Shown: positions 26,497 to 35,976, numbered from the stretch's first letter. The stretch: DNA of 64,000 nucleotides from Streptomyces sp. 378 (GCF_030124145.1 NZ_JASKMS010000015.1:62001-126000), one strand, 5' to 3'. The notes: generated by a model not told the origin, from the letters alone. A program made the numbers and translations.

Positions 26497-27402
26497 ATGA
26501 GCATGACGCCTGCGCCCGGCTGGTATCCCGACCCGCACGCCCCGCACCTCCAGCGCTGGTGGGACGGCACGGCCTGGACCGAGCACCGCCGAGCGCCCGA
26601 GGCCCCCGCCGCCCCGCCGCCGGGTGGCGGCACCGGCCGCACCAAGGTGGTCGCCCTGACCGCCACGGGCGTCGTCCTGGTCGCGGCGATCGTCACCGGA
26701 GCCGTCGCCCTCGGCGGGGGCGACGGCGGCGGCACGAAGACCAGGACGGCCCCCACCTCCACCGTCGAACCCACCTCGGACTCGCCGGAGCCGACTCCCG
26801 AGGCGTCCGCCTCCGAGTCCTCCGCCGACGATCCCGCGGTCGTCGAGGACCAGCTCAACGGCATCACGTTCCCGCTGCTCGACGGCTGGGTCCGCCCTCA
26901 GTACGTCGCCCAGGACGACGTCGTCATGACGACCGACGGCACCTACGACTGCCCCGGCGGCGTGGGCCTGTGCCGCCGGGGCATGGTCTTCTCCCGCACG
27001 GTGACCGAGAACGACGAGAAGTCCCCCGAGGCCCTCGCCAAGGCGGACATATCCGAAGCCGCCGACGAGGCCTACGACCGCGACCGGCTCGGCCGCGAGC
27101 TCTACGGCGGCCTGGAGTCGCACCAGGTCGTCAAGTCCGGGCCGGTCGCGGTGGCCGGCCGCGCCGGATACCTCGTGCGCTGGCGCGTCACGACCGCCAA
27201 GGGGCCGGGCGGCTACGTCCAGTCGCTCGTCTTCCCCTCCAGCGTCGGCACCGAGTCACCGGTCCTCGTCCGGTACGTCTTCGACGCCGGCGAGGACGGA
27301 CCGCCGCTCGCCGACATGGACCGCGTCACCAAGGGCATCCGCCCGGTCGGCGACGCGGACACGGGCGGCGGAGTCGGCAGCAGCATCGGCCCGGCGGACT
27401 GA
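26497..27402 (+). CDS. DUF2510 membrane protein
   Basis: 301 residues. The N-terminal DUF2510 motif PGWYPDPHAPHLQRWWDGTAWTEHR is followed by a transmembrane helix (about 50-72, VVALTATGVVLVAAIVTGAVALGG), a Thr/Ser/Glu-rich linker and an extracellular domain of about 190 residues without recognisable motifs. Likely cell-surface anchored. Convergent with the following gene. Function unknown. Confidence 0.85.
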   Translation: MSMTPAPGWYPDPHAPHLQRWWDGTAWTEHRRAPEAPAAPPPGGGTGRTKVVALTATGVVLVAAIVTGAVALGGGDGGGTKTRTAPTSTVEPTSDSPEPTPEASASESSADDPAVVEDQLNGITFPLLDGWVRPQYVAQDDVVMTTDGTYDCPGGVGLCRRGMVFSRTVTENDEKSPEALAKADISEAADEAYDRDRLGRELYGGLESHQVVKSGPVAVAGRAGYLVRWRVTTAKGPGGYVQSLVFPSSVGTESPVLVRYVFDAGEDGPPLADMDRVTKGIRPVGDADTGGGVGSSIGPAD

Positions 27403-27410
27403 CGCCCCAA

Positions 27411-27440
27411 AGGCCTACAGGCCCACAGGCCTACAGGAAC
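27411..27440. repeat. short 8-bp tandem repeat between convergent genes
   Basis: AGGCCTAC, AGGCCCAC, AGGCCTAC and a partial AGGAAC follow head to tail. The array ends inside the stop-codon region of the minus-strand gene. Probably replication slippage. Confidence 0.7.
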
Positions 27441-28633
27441 GTGTGGCCCTCGCCGCGGTAGGTCGGCACGGTCGCCGTCACCGCGTCCCCCTCGACCAGG
27501 TGCAGCCGGTCGAACCGCTCGCACAGCTCACCGGCCTTGGCGTGCCGGAACCACACCTTGTCCCCGATCAGCAGGTCGTCGGCGGGAGAGCCGAGCAGCG
27601 GCGTCTGCACCTCACCGGCGCCCTCCTGAGGGTCGTAGCGCAGCCCCTCGGGCAGATACGGCACCGGCGACCGGTCGGGCCCGGCCGCGCCCGAGGCGGG
27701 GTACCCACCGCCGAGGACCGTCACGACCCCCACCCCCGGCCGCCGCACCACGGGCTGGGCGAAGAGGGCCGCCGGACGGCCGCTGAACGACGTGTAGTTG
27801 TCGAACAGGCGCGGCACGTACAGCCCCGACCCCGCGGCGATCTCCGTCACCGCGTCCTCGGCCGCCGTGTGCTGCACCGAGCCGGTGCCGCCGCCGTTGA
27901 CGAACTCCAGACCCGGCACGACGGCGCGCACCGCACGCACCACCTCCGCGCGCCGCTCGGCGAGTTCACGCTTGGCGGCCGCCTGCATCAGCCGGATCGC
28001 GCGGGACCGCAGCGGACGCCCGGCCAGCGCGTCCCCGACACCGGCGACATGCCCCTCGTACGCCATGATCCCCACGACCTCGAAGCCGGGGCGCCGGGCC
28101 ACCGCCCGCGCCACGTCGGCCACCTCGGCGGGGGAGTGCAGCGGCGAACGCCGGGCCCCGACCCGCACCCGCCCGCCGAGCAGCCTCAGGGAGGTGTCCA
28201 ACTCCAGGCACACCCGCACCACTTCACGCCCGCCGCCCCGGGAGGCGTCGATCAGATCCAGTTGGGCCACGTCGTCGACCATGACGGTCACGGCGGCGGC
28301 GAGCTTGGGGTCACCGGCGAGTTCGGCGTACGCCGCGCGGTCCGCGGACGGGTAGGCGAGCAGCACGTCCTCGAACCCCGACCGGGCCAGCCAGAGCGAC
28401 TCGGCGAGGGTGAACGACATGATCCCGGCGAACCCGTCCCGGGCCAGGACGCGTTCCAACAGCGCCCGGCAGCGCACGGACTTGCTGGCGACCCGGACGG
28501 GCTTGCCCCCGGCGCGGCGGACCAGATCGGCGGCGTTGGCGTCGAAAGCCTCCAGGTCCACGATCGCGAGAGGGGCGTAGAGATGGGCGGTGGCCCGGTC
28601 GTAACGGGCCCGGTCGGCGGCGCGCGCAGTCAT
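27431..28633 (-). CDS. alanine racemase-fold PLP enzyme (D-threonine aldolase/D-amino acid deaminase-like)
   Basis: 400 residues from the ATG at 28633. The type III PLP barrel begins with LYAPLAIVDLEAFDANAADLVRRA and the Schiff-base lysine in VRVASKSVRC. The C-terminal half carries the D-serine dehydratase-like domain typical of this group, with LIGDKVWFRHAKAGELCERFDRLHLV and a terminal GEGHTFL. Substrate could be a D-hydroxy amino acid; annotation as amino acid deaminase/aldolase is by family. Single gene. Confidence 0.83.
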   Translation of the reverse strand: MTARAADRARYDRATAHLYAPLAIVDLEAFDANAADLVRRAGGKPVRVASKSVRCRALLERVLARDGFAGIMSFTLAESLWLARSGFEDVLLAYPSADRAAYAELAGDPKLAAAVTVMVDDVAQLDLIDASRGGGREVVRVCLELDTSLRLLGGRVRVGARRSPLHSPAEVADVARAVARRPGFEVVGIMAYEGHVAGVGDALAGRPLRSRAIRLMQAAAKRELAERRAEVVRAVRAVVPGLEFVNGGGTGSVQHTAAEDAVTEIAAGSGLYVPRLFDNYTSFSGRPAALFAQPVVRRPGVGVVTVLGGGYPASGAAGPDRSPVPYLPEGLRYDPQEGAGEVQTPLLGSPADDLLIGDKVWFRHAKAGELCERFDRLHLVEGDAVTATVPTYRGEGHTFL

Positions 28634-28900
28634 GAACGCAGCCTGCCAGACCCGATTACCGCTGGGTAGGGGGATGTTCCGGGCAGATGCCCCGGCCTCG
28701 TGGACTGGTTCCCGTTCGCCCAGGAACAAGCCGTAGAGTGACGCGCACGTACGGCGGGCGACGCCGGCCGGGGATCCGCGCCGGGATGACGCTCCGTTCG
28801 TACGGGTATGTGTGCCCGGGACGATTCCGTGCCGGGCCTCGGGCAGGCGACACCGGCCCGCGTGAGACGAGCGGCCCGGGCATGAGGAAACGGGGGGTGC

Positions 28901-30892
28901 ATGAGCACGGAAGCGCGGCGCGCCTCCTTCCCCCCACGCCCCACCACCCCTCCACGCCCGTCCCCCCCACCGGCCCCGCCGGAGGACCCGGCGCACCACG
29001 AGCAGGACACCCCGGGCACCGCCTCCGGCCCCGGCACGACAGCGGAAGCCACCCCGCCCCGGACGGATGGCGCGGAACCCTCCGACCGGCCGAACAACCA
29101 CCCCCGGTTCCCGCACCCCGGGGCCTCGAACCCCGCTGCCGCCGCACCCCGGCGCACCGAGCCCGTCGCACCGCCCCCGCCCCGCGCCTCCACCCGCTTC
29201 CCCGACGCGCCGCCCGGCGCGGGCCGCGAGACGCGACCCGACGCCGCAGCACCGGACGCCCCTCCGCGACCGCGCCCCTTCCCCGCACCGGGCTCGCCCG
29301 ATCGGGCGGAGCGTTCCGGCACCGGGGAGGGGCGCCACCTCCCCGCACCGGGCTCACCCGGCCGCGCGGAGCGTTCCGGCACCCCGGAGGGACCCACGAC
29401 CCAGACGTCCGGCAGGCCGTTCCGTCTCTCCCCGCCCGGCCGTACGGACGCCTCGGCCGGGGCGCAGCCCGAGACGTCCGGCCGGCCGTTCCGCCTCCCC
29501 ATGCCCCGCCGCACCGGCGCCCCCGACGAGCACGCGTCCGAGACGACCGGGGGCGTGCGCCCGGCCCCCGCCGCCCCGACGTCGGACGAGCCCGCCCAGC
29601 CCCCGGTCCGCCCGACCGCGCACGGGACGACGGCCATACGCCCCGGCACCGACGCGACTTCGGGCGTCGGGCACGGCACGGGTCTGCCCTCGGGTGAGCC
29701 CTTCGTCCGGCCTGCCGTGCAGGGGGCGCCCGCTGCGCGCTTCGGCACTCCGCCGCGCCCTGCGTACGAGCCGTCGGCAGCCACCGGCACCGACGCGACT
29801 TCCGGTGCCGGGCACGGCACGCGTCTGCCCTCAGGCGAGCCCTTCGCCCGGCCTGCCGCGCAGGGGGCGCCCGCCGCGCGCTTCGGCACCCCGCCGCGCC
29901 CCGCACACGAGCCGTCACCCGCCACCGGCACCCCCACCGGCAGCGACGCGACCGCCCGACGCGGTACGCGCCTGCCTCCCGCTCCCACCCGGCCGCCGGC
30001 CCCCTCCGCCGCACCGCCCCGGAACCCCGCCCCCGTCTCTCCCGACCCCGCCCTCTCCTGGAGCGCCACGCGCCCTCTCGTGTCGTTCGGTGAGCCCGAG
30101 GGCTACGACGGCGCCGCCCGGCCCCGGCCGCTCGGCGGGCGTGGTGCGTCCCAGGCCGCCGCGGCCGCCGTCTGCCTCGTCCTCGGGCTGGGCCTCATCT
30201 CGGGCGCGGTCACCGGCAGCTGGCTCGTCGGAGGCTCCGGGGAGGACGGCGCGCCCAGCACCTTCGCCGCGGCGGGAAGCCTCTGGCACAGCGTCCCGGT
30301 CGACCAGTTGTTCCCGCCGACGGTGCAGGGCAAGGGCGCCGGTCCCGGCGGCGCCGACCGCACCTGGACCCGCATCGCCGTCGCCCCGGACAGCGGCTGC
30401 AAGGACGCCTTCGACCCGCTGCTGCGCAAGGTCCTGGCCCCGGCCGGCTGCGAACGCCTCCTGCGCGCCACCTACACCGACGCCACCGAGAGCTACGTCA
30501 CCACCGTCGGCCTGCTCTTCACCACGGCCGACGCCCCCGGCATGACCGCCCTCGCGAACCGTTTCCGCAACGAACGCCTGGACCGCCGCAGCGACCTCAT
30601 GCCCCTGCCCTACGCCGCCGAGGGCACGCCGGCCGCCGACTTCGGCCCCGGGCAGCGCGCCTCCTGGACCGTCTCCGTGCTCACCGAGGCCCCCGTCGTC
30701 GTCTACGCCGTCTCCGGCTGGGCCGACGGCCGCAGCGTCGACGACCCGCAGCCCGCCGGGGACGCCATGGAGGCCGGTGCGACCAGCGCCGCCGCCCAGG
30801 CCGGCCTCGGCAACGAGGCGCAGGGCCTCGCGGACCGCGTCGAACGAGACTTCCGCAGAAACGTCCGCTCGGCCTCGGAGCAGCCGTCGTGA
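28901..30892 (+). CDS. large Pro-rich disordered membrane protein, partner of mycosin-like protease
   Basis: 663 residues. The first 400 or so are extremely Pro/Arg/Ala-rich and contain repeats, including two adjacent 47-residue units. A single transmembrane helix (about 425-448, AAAAAVCLVLGLGLISGAVTG) precedes an extracellular domain of about 200 residues (VDQLFPPTVQGKGA, then GCERLLRATYTDATESYVTTVGLLFTTADAPGM). The topology is therefore a long cytoplasmic tail and an outer domain. Its stop overlaps the start of the protease gene by 4 bases. I do not recognise a catalytic motif; similar proteins sit beside type VII-like proteases in Streptomyces. Confidence 0.75.
   Translation: MSTEARRASFPPRPTTPPRPSPPPAPPEDPAHHEQDTPGTASGPGTTAEATPPRTDGAEPSDRPNNHPRFPHPGASNPAAAAPRRTEPVAPPPPRASTRFPDAPPGAGRETRPDAAAPDAPPRPRPFPAPGSPDRAERSGTGEGRHLPAPGSPGRAERSGTPEGPTTQTSGRPFRLSPPGRTDASAGAQPETSGRPFRLPMPRRTGAPDEHASETTGGVRPAPAAPTSDEPAQPPVRPTAHGTTAIRPGTDATSGVGHGTGLPSGEPFVRPAVQGAPAARFGTPPRPAYEPSAATGTDATSGAGHGTRLPSGEPFARPAAQGAPAARFGTPPRPAHEPSPATGTPTGSDATARRGTRLPPAPTRPPAPSAAPPRNPAPVSPDPALSWSATRPLVSFGEPEGYDGAARPRPLGGRGASQAAAAAVCLVLGLGLISGAVTGSWLVGGSGEDGAPSTFAAAGSLWHSVPVDQLFPPTVQGKGAGPGGADRTWTRIAVAPDSGCKDAFDPLLRKVLAPAGCERLLRATYTDATESYVTTVGLLFTTADAPGMTALANRFRNERLDRRSDLMPLPYAAEGTPAADFGPGQRASWTVSVLTEAPVVVYAVSGWADGRSVDDPQPAGDAMEAGATSAAAQAGLGNEAQGLADRVERDFRRNVRSASEQPS
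29645..29926 (+). repeat. 141-bp in-frame tandem duplication
   Basis: Two adjacent units of 141 bases (29645-29785 and 29786-29926), both beginning GGCACCGACGCGACTTC, encode near-identical 47-residue segments (GTDATSG..., ending in ATGT or PATG). Differences are mostly synonymous. The start of a third unit follows at 29927 but diverges. Confidence 0.85.
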
Positions 30893-32067
30893 AAGCCGTC
30901 ATGTCCCGCGCGGGCGGGTTCCTGAGTGTTCTCCTCGCGGCAGGCCTCGTGCTGGTCCCCTCCGCCACCGCCCACGCCGACGGCATCCGCGCCCAGCAGT
31001 GGGCCCTGGAGGCCATGCACACCGAGCAGGCCTGGCAGACCACGAAGGGTGAGGGCGTCACCGTCGCCGTGCTGGACACCGGCGTCGAGGCCGACCACCC
31101 CGACCTGGCCGGCAACGTCCTCCCCGGCAAGGACCTGATCGGTTTCGGCGCCGAGCCCGGCGACCGCGCCTGGGCCCGGCACGGCACCGCCATGGCCGGC
31201 ATCATCGCCGGCCACGGACACGGCCCGGGCAACACCGACGGTGTCCTGGGCATCGCCCCCGAGGCGAAGATCCTCCCGGTCCGCGTGATCCTGGAGGACG
31301 GCGACCCCTCCCGTGCCAAGGCCCGCAGCACCCGCGGCAACGCCCTCGCCGAGGGCATCCGCTGGGCCGCCGACCACGGCGCCGACGTCATCAACCTCTC
31401 CCTGGGCGACGATTCCGCCTCCGCGCACCCCGAACCCGCCGAGGACCAGGCCGTCCAGTACGCCCTGAAGAAGGGCGTGGTCGTCGTCGCCTCCGCCGGC
31501 AACGGCGGGGAGAAGGGCGACCGCATCTCCTACCCGGCCGCCTACCCGGGCGTGATCGCCGCGACCGCCGTGGACCGTGCCGGGACCCGCGCCCCTTTCT
31601 CCACCCGCCGCTGGTACGCCACCGTGAGCGCTCCGGGCGTCGACGTCGTCATCGCCGACCCCGACCGCAAGTACTACGAGGGCTGGGGCACCAGCGCCGC
31701 CGCCGCCTTCGTCTCCGGCGCCGCCGCCCTGGTCAAGGCCGCCCACCCCGACCTGACCCCGGCCCAGATCAAATCCCTCCTGGAGGACACCGCCCGCAAC
31801 GCTCCCGTCGGGGGCCGCGACGACTCCCGCGGCTTCGGCTTCATCGACCCGGCCGCCGCCATCGAGGCGGCCGGCCGGCTGAAGCCGGAGGGCCTGCACT
31901 CGGCGTCCTACGGCGCGAAGTACTTCGGCAGCGGCCCGGACGCCGCCGCCTCCGACGACGGCACCGCCGACTGGGCCGCCCCTCTCGCGGGCGGCGCCGG
32001 CGTCGGCCTGCTGGTCGCGGCGGTCGTCCTGTGGCGGGACCGCCGTACGGGCCGCGAGGCCGTCTGA
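30889..32067 (+). CDS. mycosin-like S8 subtilisin-family serine protease, membrane-anchored
   Basis: 392 residues. Signal peptide (about 1-31, ends ATAHA), then the subtilisin triad Asp63 (VAVLDTGV), His98 (RHGTAMAG) and Ser269 (GTSAAAAF, where most subtilisins have GTSMAAP). A C-terminal transmembrane helix (about 362-381) is followed by RDRRTGREAV, the mycosin/MycP topology. The GTG overlaps the Pro-rich membrane protein stop by 4 bases. Mycosins normally belong to type VII secretion; no other ESX component is in the window, so the pair may be a stand-alone module. Confidence 0.9.
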   Translation: MKAVMSRAGGFLSVLLAAGLVLVPSATAHADGIRAQQWALEAMHTEQAWQTTKGEGVTVAVLDTGVEADHPDLAGNVLPGKDLIGFGAEPGDRAWARHGTAMAGIIAGHGHGPGNTDGVLGIAPEAKILPVRVILEDGDPSRAKARSTRGNALAEGIRWAADHGADVINLSLGDDSASAHPEPAEDQAVQYALKKGVVVVASAGNGGEKGDRISYPAAYPGVIAATAVDRAGTRAPFSTRRWYATVSAPGVDVVIADPDRKYYEGWGTSAAAAFVSGAAALVKAAHPDLTPAQIKSLLEDTARNAPVGGRDDSRGFGFIDPAAAIEAAGRLKPEGLHSASYGAKYFGSGPDAAASDDGTADWAAPLAGGAGVGLLVAAVVLWRDRRTGREAV

Positions 32068-32110
32068 AGCCGCCGCCGGTGGCGCACCACCCGGCCGATA
32101 GGGTCGACGA

Positions 32111-32842
32111 GTGGCGAACAAGAACATCCCGGACCCCGGCTTCTCCGACGACGACGGCTCCGCCGACCCCCGGCTGAGCGCGGCACTCGCCGCCTGGTCC
32201 GCTGACCGCGGCGCGCTGGGCCCGGTCCTCGACGCCCTCAAGGGCGCCCGGCTGCTCGTGCCCGTCGTGGCCGTGCTCGGCGAGGTCGAGGAGGACGAGC
32301 GGGGACTGCGCCGCGAGAAGACCAGCGACATGGCCGTACCGACCCTGAAGGCCGGCAACCGCACCGCCCTGCCCGCCTTCACCTCCACGGACTCCCTCGC
32401 CCGCTGGGACCCGGCTGCCCGCCCCGTCGCCGTACCGCTGCACCAGGCGCTCCAGGCCGCCGCGCACGAGAAGGCGGACACGATCGTGCTCGACCTGGCC
32501 GGACCGGTGCCGTTCGAGCTGACCGGCCCCGCCCTGCTCGCCCTCGCCGAGGGCCGCACGACCCCCGACCCGCTCACCGACCCGGCCGTCGTCGAGGCCG
32601 TGCGCGCAGCCGTCGCCGCCGAGTCCGCCGTCCTGCGTGCCCACCTCGGCCCGGGCCGGGCCGACGGCACCCTCGCCCTGGTCCTGGACCCGTCCGCGGT
32701 GGCGGCCGAAGCCGCGAGGGCGGTCGCCGAGCGGCTCGCCGCCGACGAGACACTGAGGGCCCGCCTGGTGCGCGGCCTCGACCTGGCAGTCCTGCCGGCC
32801 GGGGCGACGCCGCCGGGCGAGCCCTTGTACGTACGCGGATGA
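32111..32842 (+). CDS. SseB-family protein
   Basis: 243 residues from a GTG 43 bases after the protease. The N-terminal SseB domain (about 30-130) contains LLVPVVAVLGE, AVPTLKAGNRTALPAFTSTDSLARWDP and VPLHQALQAA. The C-terminal half is Ala/Leu-rich and helical. The domain is named after enteric SseB, but in actinobacteria the role is unknown. Same strand as the protease, possibly the end of that transcript. Confidence 0.85.
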   Translation: MANKNIPDPGFSDDDGSADPRLSAALAAWSADRGALGPVLDALKGARLLVPVVAVLGEVEEDERGLRREKTSDMAVPTLKAGNRTALPAFTSTDSLARWDPAARPVAVPLHQALQAAAHEKADTIVLDLAGPVPFELTGPALLALAEGRTTPDPLTDPAVVEAVRAAVAAESAVLRAHLGPGRADGTLALVLDPSAVAAEAARAVAERLAADETLRARLVRGLDLAVLPAGATPPGEPLYVRG

Positions 32843-32843
32843 A

Positions 32844-33200
32844 CTAGCCGTAGACCGGGCCCGTGTACTTCTCGCCCGGGCCCTGGCCCGGCTCGTCCGG
32901 GACGAGCGAGGCCTCGCGGAACGCCAGCTGAAGCGACTTCAGGCCGTCGCGCAGGGGAGCCGCGTGGAACGAGCTGATCTCGGTCGTGGAGGCGTCCAGC
33001 AGACCGGCCAGCGCGTGCACCAGCTTGCGGGCCTCGTCGAGGTCCTTGTGCTTCTCGCCCTCCTCGGTCAGACCGAGCTTCACGGCGGCCGCGCTCATCA
33101 GGTTGACGGCGACCGTCACGATCACCTCGACGGCCGGGACCTCGGCGATGTCGCGGGCCATGGCGTCGAAGTCGGGGGACTCAGGAGGGGTCTCACTCAT
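32844..33200 (-). CDS. DUF1844 family protein
   Basis: 118 residues from the ATG at 33200. The DUF1844 core is AVEVIVTVAVNLMSAAAVKLGL with DLDEARKLVHALAGLLD. Small cytoplasmic helical protein found next to infC in many actinobacteria; function unknown. Its stop codon is 1 base from the convergent SseB-family gene. Confidence 0.88.
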   Translation of the reverse strand: MSETPPESPDFDAMARDIAEVPAVEVIVTVAVNLMSAAAVKLGLTEEGEKHKDLDEARKLVHALAGLLDASTTEISSFHAAPLRDGLKSLQLAFREASLVPDEPGQGPGEKYTGPVYG

Positions 33201-33257
33201 GCCCACACGATAGGCGCAGGGAGCGGGTCCTCCCCACGGGACCCCGGTACGCCCCGA

Positions 33258-33287
33258 TTGGCCGTCCCTGGCCCCTACTGGTAATCT
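33258..33287 (+). promoter_or_regulatory. putative infC operon promoter
   Basis: TTGGCC (33258-33263) and TAATCT (33282-33287) are separated by 18 bases, giving a start near 33294 and a leader of about 300 bases. The palindrome-containing 14-mer CGACCGGTCGGACA (33295-33308) lies at the expected start point and is identical to one before tatA. Confidence 0.5.
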
Positions 33288-33293
33288 CGTGTA

Positions 33294-33593
33294 ACGACCG
33301 GTCGGACACGTATGCCTCACAGCCCGCGAGCCCGGCCCACAAGTGGAGGCTTTCGAACTCCCACCCGATCGCCCACAGGGGCGGCGGGTCACCGGTCAGA
33401 CGGTCCCGTCCTCGTGGCGGCGTTCCGTCCGAAAGCGCGCCCCGCGGCATCCGCGGCGGTGCTCCGGTAGTTCGAGGAGCCCCGCCTGGGATCGTCCGGG
33501 GCATTTTTGTTGCCTCGGCGCGGTTGGTCTATCGAACACAGACGTTACGCGGCCGTCCGCCAGACCGTCGCGTGGTGCTACCGAGGAGGATCC
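33294..33593 (+). ncRNA. structured infC-rpmI-rplT leader RNA with attenuator
   Basis: About 300 untranslated bases precede infC. Visible structures are an imperfect hairpin around 33342-33363, a perfect CCGCGG-cat-CCGCGG hairpin (33442-33456), and an intrinsic terminator with a T-run (33479-33511) about 80 bases before the start codon. A terminator inside the leader, followed by ribosomal-protein genes, implies transcription attenuation. Control of this operon by L20 or IF3 through its leader is known in other bacteria; whether this is the L20 leader type cannot be told by eye. Confidence 0.55.
33479..33511 (+). terminator. intrinsic terminator inside the infC leader
   Basis: GCCCCG (33479-33484) pairs with CGGGGC (33497-33502) and is followed directly by ATTTTTGTT. 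A T-run this clear is rare in this high-GC sequence and makes a Rho-independent attenuator convincing. Confidence 0.75.
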
Positions 33594-34244
33594 ATCAGCG
33601 CCGAGCCCCGCATCAACGACCGGATTCGCGTTCCCGAGGTGCGACTTGTCGGTCCCAGTGGCGAGCAGGTGGGCATCGTCCCCCTGGCCAAGGCACTGGA
33701 GCTTGCGCAGGAGTACGACCTGGACCTGGTCGAGGTCGCGGCGAACGCCCGTCCGCCCGTGTGCAAGCTCATGGACTACGGGAAGTTCAAGTACGAGTCG
33801 GCCATGAAGGCCCGTGAGGCGCGCAAGAACCAGGCGCACACGGTCATCAAGGAGATGAAGCTCCGGCCGAAGATCGACCCGCACGACTATGACACCAAGA
33901 AGGGTCACGTCGTTCGGTTCCTCAAGCAGGGCGACAAGGTCAAGATCACGATCATGTTCCGTGGTCGCGAGCAGTCCCGGCCCGAGCTGGGCTACCGACT
34001 GCTGCAGCGTCTCGCGGAGGACGTCCAGGACCTCGGTTTCGTGGAATCGAACCCGAAGCAGGACGGCCGAAACATGATCATGGTTCTCGGTCCGCACAAG
34101 AAGAAGACCGAGGCGATGGCCGAGGCTCGCCAGGCGCAGGAAGCCCGCAAGGCGGAAGCGAAGGCCAACCCCGGCAAGTCGCAGAACGCCGCGGAGTCCG
34201 AGGAGCTGGCTGAGGAGCCCGCCGAGGAACACGCAGAGGCGTGA
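33594..34244 (+). CDS. infC: translation initiation factor IF-3, probable ATC start
   Basis: 216 residues if translation begins at ATC 33594, 4 bases after GAGGAGG. The protein then starts ISAEPRINDRIRVPEVRLVG, the normal IF-3 N-terminus. No ATG, GTG or TTG lies in frame near that ribosome-binding site; the next possible start is TTG at 33507, upstream of it. Non-canonical AUU/AUC starts are known for infC (E. coli, Myxococcus) and serve autoregulation. The N- and C-domains (LAQEYDLDLVEVA, VRFLKQGDKVKITIMFRGRE) are complete; an acidic tail ends in EEPAEEHAEA. First gene of infC-rpmI-rplT. Confidence 0.93.
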   Translation: MSAEPRINDRIRVPEVRLVGPSGEQVGIVPLAKALELAQEYDLDLVEVAANARPPVCKLMDYGKFKYESAMKAREARKNQAHTVIKEMKLRPKIDPHDYDTKKGHVVRFLKQGDKVKITIMFRGREQSRPELGYRLLQRLAEDVQDLGFVESNPKQDGRNMIMVLGPHKKKTEAMAEARQAQEARKAEAKANPGKSQNAAESEELAEEPAEEHAEA

Positions 34245-34287
34245 CTCCCCGGGACGCCAGTCCCAGGAAGTAACCGAAACAAGACGA

Positions 34288-34327
34288 CGCTCCACCGTGC
34301 CCGGTTTCGCGACCGGGCACCGGAGCG
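34288..34327 (+). other. strong hairpin between infC and rpmI
   Basis: GTGCCCGGT (34297-34305) pairs perfectly with ACCGGGCAC (34312-34320) across a 6-base loop, and the outer CGCTCC/GGAGCG extends the stem. It lies 25 bases before rpmI and lacks a T-run. It could be a processing site, a partial terminator or a ribosomal-protein binding site. Confidence 0.6.
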
Positions 34328-34352
34328 CCACCGACGAGGAGAGAACGGCGCT

Positions 34353-34547
34353 ATGCCGAAGAACAAGTCGCACAGCGGTGCCAGCAAGCGCTTCAAGATC
34401 ACCGGCTCCGGCAAGGTGCTGCGCGAGCGCGCCGGCAAGCGCCACCTGCTCGAGCACAAGTCGTCCCGCGTGACGCGTCGCCTCACGGGCAACGCCGAGA
34501 TGGCCCCGGGCGACGCCGCGAAGATCAAGAAGCTTCTCGGCAAGTGA
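34353..34547 (+). CDS. rpmI: 50S ribosomal protein L35
   Basis: 64 residues, very basic. The sequence MPKNKSHSGASKRFKITGSGK and the later LTGNAEMAPGDAAKIKKLLGK are the L35 signature. ATG with GAGGAG upstream. Part of infC-rpmI-rplT, 108 bases after infC. Confidence 0.97.
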   Translation: MPKNKSHSGASKRFKITGSGKVLRERAGKRHLLEHKSSRVTRRLTGNAEMAPGDAAKIKKLLGK

Positions 34548-34645
34548 CGTCCCGGCGCGCGAGCGCCGCACGGACGCCGGACCGGGACCCAATCGATTTC
34601 GGGTCGTGTGAGCACCCCCACGACCCCGCTACAAGGAGTTAACTA

Positions 34646-35029
34646 GTGGCACGCGTCAAGCGGGCAGTCAACGCCCACAAGAAGCGCCGGGCGATCCTCG
34701 AGCAGGCCTCCGGCTACCGCGGTCAGCGCTCGCGCCTGTACCGCAAGGCCAAGGAGCAGGTCACCCACTCGCTGGTCTACAACTACAACGACCGCAAGAA
34801 GCGCAAGGGTGACTTCCGTCAGCTGTGGATCCAGCGCATCAACGCCGCTGCCCGCGCCAACGGCATGACCTACAACCGCTTCATCCAGGGTCTGAAGGCC
34901 GCGAACATCGAGGTCGACCGCAAGATCCTGGCCGAGCTGGCCGTCAACGACGCCGGTGCGTTCGCCGCGCTCGTCGAGGTCGCCCAGAAGGCGCTGCCGA
35001 GCGACGTGAACGCGCCGAAGGCTGCGTGA
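34646..35029 (+). CDS. rplT: 50S ribosomal protein L20
   Basis: 127 residues from a GTG with AAGGAG 7 bases before it. MARVKRAVNAHKKRRAILEQ and SGYRGQRSRLYRKAKEQV are typical of L20, which nucleates 50S assembly and in many bacteria represses its own operon through the leader RNA. A perfect hairpin terminator follows (35055-35086). Confidence 0.97.
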   Translation: MARVKRAVNAHKKRRAILEQASGYRGQRSRLYRKAKEQVTHSLVYNYNDRKKRKGDFRQLWIQRINAAARANGMTYNRFIQGLKAANIEVDRKILAELAVNDAGAFAALVEVAQKALPSDVNAPKAA

Positions 35030-35054
35030 CACCGGCTCGAGCCGATGTGACTGA

Positions 35055-35086
35055 AGGACCCGCAGGCCGGACGGTCTGCGGGTCCT
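35055..35086 (+). terminator. hairpin terminator after rplT
   Basis: AGGACCCGCAG (35055-35065) is perfectly complementary to CTGCGGGTCCT (35076-35086) with a 10-base loop. No long T-run follows, which is common for Streptomyces terminators. It separates the ribosomal operon from the methyltransferase gene. Confidence 0.8.
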
Positions 35087-35115
35087 GCTGTGCAGCTACC
35101 GAGAAAGCGAACCGG

Positions 35116-35976
<861 letters not shown>

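Noticed and set aside
29067..30545. Second plus-strand frame overlapping the Pro-rich membrane protein
   Set aside because: Composition is Pro/Arg/Ser only; the other frame has a transmembrane helix, an outer domain and a coupled stop/start with the protease.
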